Positions 32,081-36,825 of a stretch of DNA of 36,825 nucleotides are shown piece by piece (the first letter of the stretch is position 1; the number at the start of each line of letters is the position of its first letter). The notes under the pieces were generated by a model, which did no database searches, was not told the DNA's origin, and saw only the letters and a program-made list of their open reading frames with translations. The stretch is from Hallerella sp964587155 (GTDB lineage: Bacteria > Fibrobacterota > Fibrobacteria > Fibrobacterales > Fibrobacteraceae). The stretch lies in the NCBI GenBank assembly GCA_964587155.1, contig CAZPKF010000021.1, positions 1 through 36,825 on the forward strand, read 5' to 3'. The translations under genes were made by a program, and so were the position numbers.

Positions 32081-33451
32081 TTATTTTCCTGGATAAAGTT
32101 GATGGTATTCAGAAAGGGAAACCCCCATCCGGTTGATTAGTTCCGCCAAAGCAATGTTGTACTTGCACACAGCGTAATAGTACGATTTTTGCAGCAAAAG
32201 ATTGTCTTTATAAACGGCGACCAATTCGTTCGTATTTTTTGCAGAAGGTTCCAAGTCGTATTTCATCGCGGCCCCTTTTAATAAGGATTCACTGGCCCGG
32301 AGACTTGCCTGCAAGCTTTCCAATTTTTCTTTTGCGCCTTTTGTCTGGATATATTGTTCTTCCATTTTGAGAACGATTCCTTCCGACGCATAATTTTCCT
32401 TGAGTTTGAGTCCCCGCAACTCTGTCCGTGCCGAAACGTAAGAACTCCAGCTTTTCCAAAAATTCAAATTGTAGCGGACACCAAATCCCAGCGCGCCAGA
32501 AATCTTGTTGACCGCATCTTGGGCAAAGGCATTTTTTTGCACCGCGGTACGATTCCCCGCCCACGATTTGACATAAGTGAATTCGCCCATCACAAAAAAT
32601 TGCGGTCCGAGTTTCGCTTCGGCCAATTCCAGCTGATATTGCCGCGCTTCTAAGCCTGCATTCAAACGTTTTAAATCGGGATGATGCAAAATGGCGATGT
32701 CTTTCGCTTCATCTAATGTCGGAAAATATTCCGTCCGAGCCGCAAGTACGGTGTCCAACGGGACAAATGTTTCCCCAGAATCCAGTCCGAGCGAAAACTT
32801 GACTGCCAATTTGACCCTTTCAAGACCGCTCCGCGCTTCTATCAGCGCATCGTCCAATGTATGCCGCCCCGCTTTGAGTTTCAACAAATCCGTTTGGGAA
32901 ACATTCGGATCGTCATCGTCTAACGCCTCTTCCAATTTTTCTTCCGCACGGTCCATTTGTTTTTTTGCCCCATCGACAAGGCGATTCATTTCCAAAGCCA
33001 ACAAGTAGTTGTAATAATACGTTTGCAATTCAACGCTTTTGGAATGTTCTTTTCCAATGACGTTCATTTCCTGTTGACGCAAATCCGCTTCGGCCGCTTT
33101 TTTGCCGACTTTGTACTGTCCATAGTTCAGCGGTTGGATGGCCTTGACTTCCGTTCCAAAAAAAGGTCCCATTTTGGTAAAATCCCAAGTGTCAACCGTA
33201 TCGCCCCAATCATCAATGTCTTCCTTCAGTCCGGGAGCTGGTCCCACCATCATCGTCACTTGAAAAGTCGAAAGTATCGCCGAAGATTTTATTTCGGAGA
33301 TGCGGTTCCGTTTTGCCTCTGTCGAGAACCTTTCTTCTGCTAACAGCGGATCCATCGAAAGGCCGCGTTCCACAAAGCCGACGCAATCATAGCGAACTTC
33401 CGCGGCAAATGCGAAAACGACTAACAATAATGGAAGAGCCTTGAAAATCAT
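32081..33451 (-). CDS. TolC-like outer-membrane efflux protein
   Basis: A 456-residue exported protein. The signal peptide is MIFKALPLLLVVFAFAAEV. Two long helical segments with the spacing of the outer-membrane efflux protein family are visible, for example SKSVELQTYYYNYLLALEMNRL to AEEKLEEALDDDDPN and EEQYIQTKGAKEKLESLQASLRASESLL. The repeated motif DLLKLKAGRHTLDDALIEAR fits the OEP domain. Strand-forming Tyr-rich stretches lie between. TolC-type proteins form the outer-membrane exit duct of efflux pumps or secretion systems; no pump or adaptor gene adjoins it. The start at 33451 is favoured by the signal peptide; an alternative GTG at 33496 adds 15 residues and overlaps the preceding gene. 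No Shine-Dalgarno is visible. Confidence 0.82.
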   Translation of the reverse strand: MIFKALPLLLVVFAFAAEVRYDCVGFVERGLSMDPLLAEERFSTEAKRNRISEIKSSAILSTFQVTMMVGPAPGLKEDIDDWGDTVDTWDFTKMGPFFGTEVKAIQPLNYGQYKVGKKAAEADLRQQEMNVIGKEHSKSVELQTYYYNYLLALEMNRLVDGAKKQMDRAEEKLEEALDDDDPNVSQTDLLKLKAGRHTLDDALIEARSGLERVKLAVKFSLGLDSGETFVPLDTVLAARTEYFPTLDEAKDIAILHHPDLKRLNAGLEARQYQLELAEAKLGPQFFVMGEFTYVKSWAGNRTAVQKNAFAQDAVNKISGALGFGVRYNLNFWKSWSSYVSARTELRGLKLKENYASEGIVLKMEEQYIQTKGAKEKLESLQASLRASESLLKGAAMKYDLEPSAKNTNELVAVYKDNLLLQKSYYYAVCKYNIALAELINRMGVSLSEYHQLYPGK

Positions 33452-33458
33452 TGGGGAG

Positions 33459-33487
33459 AATTTAGAAATCCTTGGAGATTTCACCAA
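33459..33487 (-). promoter_or_regulatory. Candidate internal promoter for the TolC-like gene
   Basis: On the minus strand TTGGTG (33482-33487), a 17-base spacer and TAAATT (33459-33464) precede the ATG at 33451 by seven bases. The element lies inside the end of the lytic transglycosylase gene. The start codon has no Shine-Dalgarno, so a leaderless transcript is possible. Confidence 0.35.
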
Positions 33488-34175
33488 TCCGTTCACCGAC
33501 TAGCTGTTGTAATTTCCGATATTTGGCAAGAACGCCTTCGTAATAGAACGTCGGAATGGGGGCATTCTCCCGAATTTTCGCATCGACTCCGCCCTGTCCC
33601 ATATTGTAAGCGATGATGGCCCGTTTTAAATCTCCGTAGCGTCCGATGAGACGCATCAAATAGGCGCTACCAACGACAACGTTCACTTCAGGGCGCATCA
33701 AATCTTCCGGAGTCTCCACCCGGATTCCAAAGCGTTTGCCAATCCGCTGGGCCGTTACGACTTTCAGCTGCATCAGACCATAAGCTCCCGATTCCACACC
33801 ACTGCGGAACCGCCCTTTCGCATTTGGATTTCCACGGCTTTCCTGAAAAACAATCGAAGGAACCAACAGCGGATCAAAACCGTAATTGCGGGAAATTTTC
33901 CAAACTTCTTCTGTCAATGCGACTTTTTGTTCTTCAGAAATCTTTTTCTGCGACACGATGTCCAATGCGACGTAAATCCGGCAATAATCTTCTGTCCATT
34001 TTCGAAATTTTGAAAGCTCGTCCAGCTCCTTTTGCAAGCGAACCTGTTGCATGGAGAGTCGCTTCATAGAATAAAAATGATAAATCCATTCGCCCGTAAA
34101 AATTCCCAACGCCAAAAACGCAAGGAAAAACAACACTGCAGAAGAAATTACCGATAGGCGAATTCTACTTTTCAC
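33462..34175 (-). CDS. Membrane-anchored lytic transglycosylase (SLT domain)
   Basis: A 237-residue protein. An N-terminal membrane anchor (VISSAVLFFLAFLALGIFTG) is followed by a short coiled-coil stretch (MQQVRLQKELDELSKF) and an SLT domain. The catalytic Glu112 is in VFQESRGNP. The domain is confirmed by GAYGLMQLKVVTAQRIG, NVVVGSAYLMRLIGRYGD and IAYNMGQGG. It cleaves glycan strands of peptidoglycan in the periplasm, producing 1,6-anhydro ends. The start is GTG at 34175, inside the preceding gene (11-base overlap), with GAGG about 9 bases upstream. It is the third gene of the operon; its companions suggest envelope assembly. Confidence 0.92.
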   Translation of the reverse strand: MKSRIRLSVISSAVLFFLAFLALGIFTGEWIYHFYSMKRLSMQQVRLQKELDELSKFRKWTEDYCRIYVALDIVSQKKISEEQKVALTEEVWKISRNYGFDPLLVPSIVFQESRGNPNAKGRFRSGVESGAYGLMQLKVVTAQRIGKRFGIRVETPEDLMRPEVNVVVGSAYLMRLIGRYGDLKRAIIAYNMGQGGVDAKIRENAPIPTFYYEGVLAKYRKLQQLVGERIGEISKDF

Positions 34176-34857
34176 GTCGGCTGTCCTCTAAACGTTCCAA
34201 ATATTTCGTCCAATTTCGAATTCTCGCCTTGGATTTTTTTGAAGTTGTCGAATCGATGACCAGTCCCAAATTTTTCAATGGACCAATGATGGACTCTAAA
34301 TAGTCCAATTCACTTTGCATCCGCTCGGCATCTTGATTCATTTGCACCAAATAGGCTTCTTTTTCTCGAATTTCTTCGCTTTGTTCCCGAATAATTCCGT
34401 AAAAAGCCACAAACCACCCCAATAAAATCAAAATAAGAAGCAATGCGATCAGCGGACTCATCCGGATGCCCGTCTGACGACTGTAAGAAACACCTGCCTT
34501 GCGAAGCGCTTTCAGCAAACCTTTTTTCCGATAACTATTCAAATCGGGAACAACTGTAAAAAGATGTATGTACGGACTAAAAAATTCACGATGGGCTTCA
34601 TCATCAAAAACCAGAATTAAATTTGCCCCATTCCCTTTGGCTTTGGAAAGAAAATCCAAAAACATCGACAGATATTCGTGGATGGTGAATCGCGCCTGCC
34701 GAACATCCAAAAACCACAGTTTTCCGGGGCCATCCAAAAGCCCCATCACCTTTTCCCGCAAAGAGGCCATTTGTGTAAAACCGAAGACACCCGCAATTCG
34801 AATATGGATTTCAGTTCCAGATTCTTCCACAAACAAGTCGATTTGTTCTGAATTCAC
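34165..34857 (-). CDS. STAS-domain protein with membrane segment and coiled coil
   Basis: A 230-residue protein. Residues ~5-115 read as a STAS (anti-sigma-antagonist-like) domain: IHIRIAGVFGFTQMASLREK, LWFLDVRQARFTIHEYLSMF, ANLILVFDDEAHREFFSPYI and LFTVVPDLNS. There is no clear phosphorylatable Ser/Thr in the usual D-S-S/T-G loop (here ARFTIHEYLSMF). A membrane segment follows (LIALLLILILLGWFVAFYGII), then a coiled coil (REQSEEIREKEAYLVQMNQDAERMQ) and a basic tail. The STAS part faces the cytoplasm and the coiled coil the periplasm if the segment is a single pass. The start is GTG, overlapping the GH57-fold gene by four bases. The domain fusion has no name that I know. Confidence 0.7.
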   Translation of the reverse strand: MNSEQIDLFVEESGTEIHIRIAGVFGFTQMASLREKVMGLLDGPGKLWFLDVRQARFTIHEYLSMFLDFLSKAKGNGANLILVFDDEAHREFFSPYIHLFTVVPDLNSYRKKGLLKALRKAGVSYSRQTGIRMSPLIALLLILILLGWFVAFYGIIREQSEEIREKEAYLVQMNQDAERMQSELDYLESIIGPLKNLGLVIDSTTSKKSKARIRNWTKYLERLEDSRREK

Positions 34858-36725
34858 CGGAAAATTCCCCGCTTTGAAAATTCCATCCGAATATTCATCG
34901 TTTGCATTTCACGCCCGCGCATTTTCAAATTCCAAAAAAGGAACAGGCGAATTCCTTGGATTTCCGTCGGGGCCGCAGTCCGGTTCGATCCCAAAATCCA
35001 ATCGACAGAAACTTTTACCGGAGAATCCGTTTGCAGTCGAAACGCATACGAAAGCAGTCCATCTTTCAAAAAAATGCTCGATGCCGATGGATGAAGAATC
35101 GGCAGGGAACTGCTAAACGGGATTTTTTTCCCGTCAATCAAAAGGAGATAGGCGCGGTTGGCATGAGCTTTTCGAATCCCCAAATTCAACTCCGTCCCAA
35201 AATATCCGTCAAAATCCACAAAGGTTCCATTGGAGATCGTGTAAGAAATATCCAATGCAGAATTTTTCGGCTGCAAAGCGTATTTTTTTTCAAGATGCAA
35301 CACATGAGGAACTCCGTCTAGTTCTGTCATTTGTTCTGAACGAAGTAAAATCCCAAGAATTTCACCATCCCTTTCGATTTGATAGTCATACGGAGCGTTC
35401 AAAATTCCCAAGCCATCGTTCAACGCCGAATTGAACTGTTTGACACTTTGTGTTGAAGGCGGCAACAGAAAATCGACAAAAGCTCGGGGAACGTCTCCAT
35501 TTTGCAAAGAAGATGTAATCAAATTGACTTTGGATGGTTTATAAAACAGCGAGCGTAAAGAAGCGCCGACTTGCTGTTCCATCAAAAATTGAATATTCGA
35601 ATTGTTCACCAAAATTTGACGATTGCCATTCCGCAAAAAATCGGAAATTTCCACTCGACGGCCATCTTGATTGGCAAGTTTTTCTATTTCGCGTTCGACA
35701 GAAACAAATTGACGGTTGGCCATCCAGCGAATTTCTGGGCTCCGGACACCTTGCCCTCCATAAAGGTCCGCGTAATAGACTGGCGACATTAACGGCAAGA
35801 GCTTAGTTTGTATGGAACGTAATTCTTTTCCCCGCAACAAAGACATCGCATGAGAATTTGCCATCAAAAGGGATTTATGAGTTAAATCCGCTTCTGGTCT
35901 GCGGAGCAAAAGTTCTCGGCAACTACGCGTGCCAGTCGGAAGTCCCGTATCTTTTCCTAAACCACTCATCAAATTGACTTTGCCTTGCGACGGTTCTTCA
36001 AACGAATGCGACAAAGTCCAAAATTGCAAGGGAGCCGCTTCCAAATTTCTGTGCAACCGATCAAAAAAAGATTCCATCGTTTGAATATCAGTCATGGGCA
36101 CAGAAAGCACCGCTGTCCACGTGTTGGATGAATGATTAAACGGTTCCCATTTTTTCAAATCTTCCGGGTCAGACAAAAGGGCTTCGGATAAATCTTCGGC
36201 AACAGGCAAAAGACGCATCACAGAATCGCGATCTTCTACAGTAAACCATCCGGTCACACGCGTGGCAATTCCCAAAGATTCTTGAAGATTCTTTTCTGGC
36301 ACTAATGTATAGCGAAATCCATTTTTCGCCAATGTTTCAGTTAATCCGATTTCCCACGCCATCGACGTGTTGAAGTAACCGGCAGGCTCCGTTTGGAAAA
36401 TTTTTTCAACTAAGGCGTAATGTTGCTGTAGTTGAAGATCTTGGAGCGAAGTTGGAAAAAGTGGAAGCATCGCATCGTGAAGACCTCCTCCGAGAATTTC
36501 CAATTTTCCTTCGCGAATCGCCTTGCGCAATTCAACGATATCGGCAATATTCCGTTGAATCCAAGCTTCCATTATGCCTCCAGGAACATACAGAGACAAA
36601 CGGATTTTTGGATTGTTCAAGAGTTTCCCAAGGCATGCGGGGATCGCAAGAGCGGGAGCGGGATAGCCGGCAGCGTCAAGCGGCGCAGGCTTCGCACAAA
36701 GCAAAATGGCGGAATCTCGTCTCAT
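34854..36725 (-). CDS. GH57-fold protein lacking catalytic residues (probable pseudoenzyme)
   Basis: A 623-residue protein and the first gene of the operon. It follows GH57 4-alpha-glucanotransferase/amylase architecture: LEILGGGLHDAMLPLFP (active enzymes GGGYYEPILP), GYFNTSMAWEIGLTETLAKNG (active WLAERVWEP..), LPTGTRSC with RELLLRRPEADLTHKSLLM (active N.L.KYPE.N..HK.ML), and a C-terminal beta domain as in DUF1925/DUF1926. The nucleophile Glu aligns with Ser121, the DDGEKFG acid/base loop is replaced by a sequence near SVPMTDIQT, and the N-terminal His-Gln-Pro motif is absent. No signal peptide is seen, so a cytoplasmic place is likely. No Shine-Dalgarno precedes the ATG. GH57 fold is well supported; loss of catalysis is inferred from alignment by eye. 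Confidence 0.8.
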   Translation of the reverse strand: MRRDSAILLCAKPAPLDAAGYPAPALAIPACLGKLLNNPKIRLSLYVPGGIMEAWIQRNIADIVELRKAIREGKLEILGGGLHDAMLPLFPTSLQDLQLQQHYALVEKIFQTEPAGYFNTSMAWEIGLTETLAKNGFRYTLVPEKNLQESLGIATRVTGWFTVEDRDSVMRLLPVAEDLSEALLSDPEDLKKWEPFNHSSNTWTAVLSVPMTDIQTMESFFDRLHRNLEAAPLQFWTLSHSFEEPSQGKVNLMSGLGKDTGLPTGTRSCRELLLRRPEADLTHKSLLMANSHAMSLLRGKELRSIQTKLLPLMSPVYYADLYGGQGVRSPEIRWMANRQFVSVEREIEKLANQDGRRVEISDFLRNGNRQILVNNSNIQFLMEQQVGASLRSLFYKPSKVNLITSSLQNGDVPRAFVDFLLPPSTQSVKQFNSALNDGLGILNAPYDYQIERDGEILGILLRSEQMTELDGVPHVLHLEKKYALQPKNSALDISYTISNGTFVDFDGYFGTELNLGIRKAHANRAYLLLIDGKKIPFSSSLPILHPSASSIFLKDGLLSYAFRLQTDSPVKVSVDWILGSNRTAAPTEIQGIRLFLFWNLKMRGREMQTMNIRMEFSKRGIFR

Positions 36726-36732
36726 ACGGAGA

Positions 36733-36741
36733 AAGATAGCA
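36733..36741 (-). promoter_or_regulatory. Candidate extended -10 of the GH57-fold operon
   Basis: On the minus strand TGCTATCTT forms an extended -10 (TGn plus TATCTT) ending seven bases before the ATG at 36725. No -35 is recognisable, which fits an extended -10 promoter. A leaderless start of the operon is the natural reading. Confidence 0.35.
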
Positions 36742-36769
36742 GATGTGCGCCACGAGCGGGCCGGGGTTT

Positions 36770-36809
36770 AAAAAAAGGAGGGCCCCCGGCGCACGAGCGT
36801 CGGGGGCCC
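36770..36809 (-). terminator. G/C-rich intrinsic terminator of a gene beyond the right edge
   Basis: A 13-bp stem (36780-36792 with 36797-36809, including one G-U pair) and a 4-base loop are followed on the minus strand by a few bases and then seven U (plus-strand A run 36770-36776). It would end a minus-strand transcript entering from outside the window and insulates the GH57-fold operon. The flanking bases to 36825 hold no gene I can support. Its G/C content is far above the local average. Confidence 0.75.
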
Positions 36810-36825
36810 TTGGATCCGGCGGCGA

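Noticed and set aside
1..36825. CRISPR array, tRNA/rRNA genes, transposases, integrase or attachment sites
   Set aside because: No regularly spaced repeats, cloverleaf-like sequences or mobile-element proteins were seen on either strand.

Overview
The window looks like a chromosomal segment of a Gram-negative, cellulose-degrading bacterium, most likely Fibrobacter or a close relative. This rests on content: outer-membrane barrels ending in Phe, lipoproteins, lpxA, a lipoprotein GH5 glucanase with a Ser-rich linker, a T9SS-style C-terminal domain, a Bat operon, and moderate G+C. No search was run, so the taxon is an inference. Coding density is very high. No tRNA, rRNA, CRISPR or insertion sequence was seen, and no gene-free stretch exceeds about 235 bases.

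Layout. (1) 1-3453, plus strand: the end of a Ppx/GppA phosphatase, an RsuA-family pseudouridine synthase, a calcineurin-like phosphatase, quinolinate synthase (nadA) and a small outer-membrane barrel. (2) 3682-10838, minus strand: an eight-gene Bat operon in the transcription order BatD-like, MoxR ATPase, DUF58, BatD/DUF4381-like, BatA, BatB, TPR BatC-like, and a low-complexity BatC-tail protein. (3) 11073-20428, minus strand: a six-gene secreted/outer-membrane operon with a sigma70-type promoter at one end and a strong intrinsic terminator at the other. It encodes a carbohydrate-binding-like beta-sandwich protein, three outer-membrane barrels of 728-743 residues, a lipoprotein, and a GH18-fold protein whose catalytic Glu is Gln. 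A GH5 endoglucanase-like lipoprotein (20660-21847) is divergent from it. (4) 21848-25024: lpxA and a GT2 glycosyltransferase are divergent, and the GT2 gene overlaps a CCA-transferase-family gene tail to tail. (5) 25021-28070, minus strand: ECF sigma factor, beta-propeller protein with a T9SS/FlgD-like tail, small lipoprotein, cca. dsbD (28145-29953) is divergent. (6) 29985-36725, minus strand: a seven-gene envelope operon with a GH57-fold protein lacking catalytic residues, a STAS-membrane-coiled-coil protein, a lytic transglycosylase, a TolC-like protein, MlaC, a DUF2953-like membrane protein and a second RsuA-family synthase.

The two most interesting parts are region 3 and region 6. Region 3 is a candidate outer-membrane glycan capture and uptake system not built on SusC/SusD, with a probable pseudo-chitinase as a binding component. 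Region 6 combines a GH57 pseudoenzyme with orphan MlaC, STAS and TolC-type parts. A third pattern is that seven genes lacking a Shine-Dalgarno site have a TAnnnT hexamer 6-9 bases before the start codon, which suggests leaderless transcripts.
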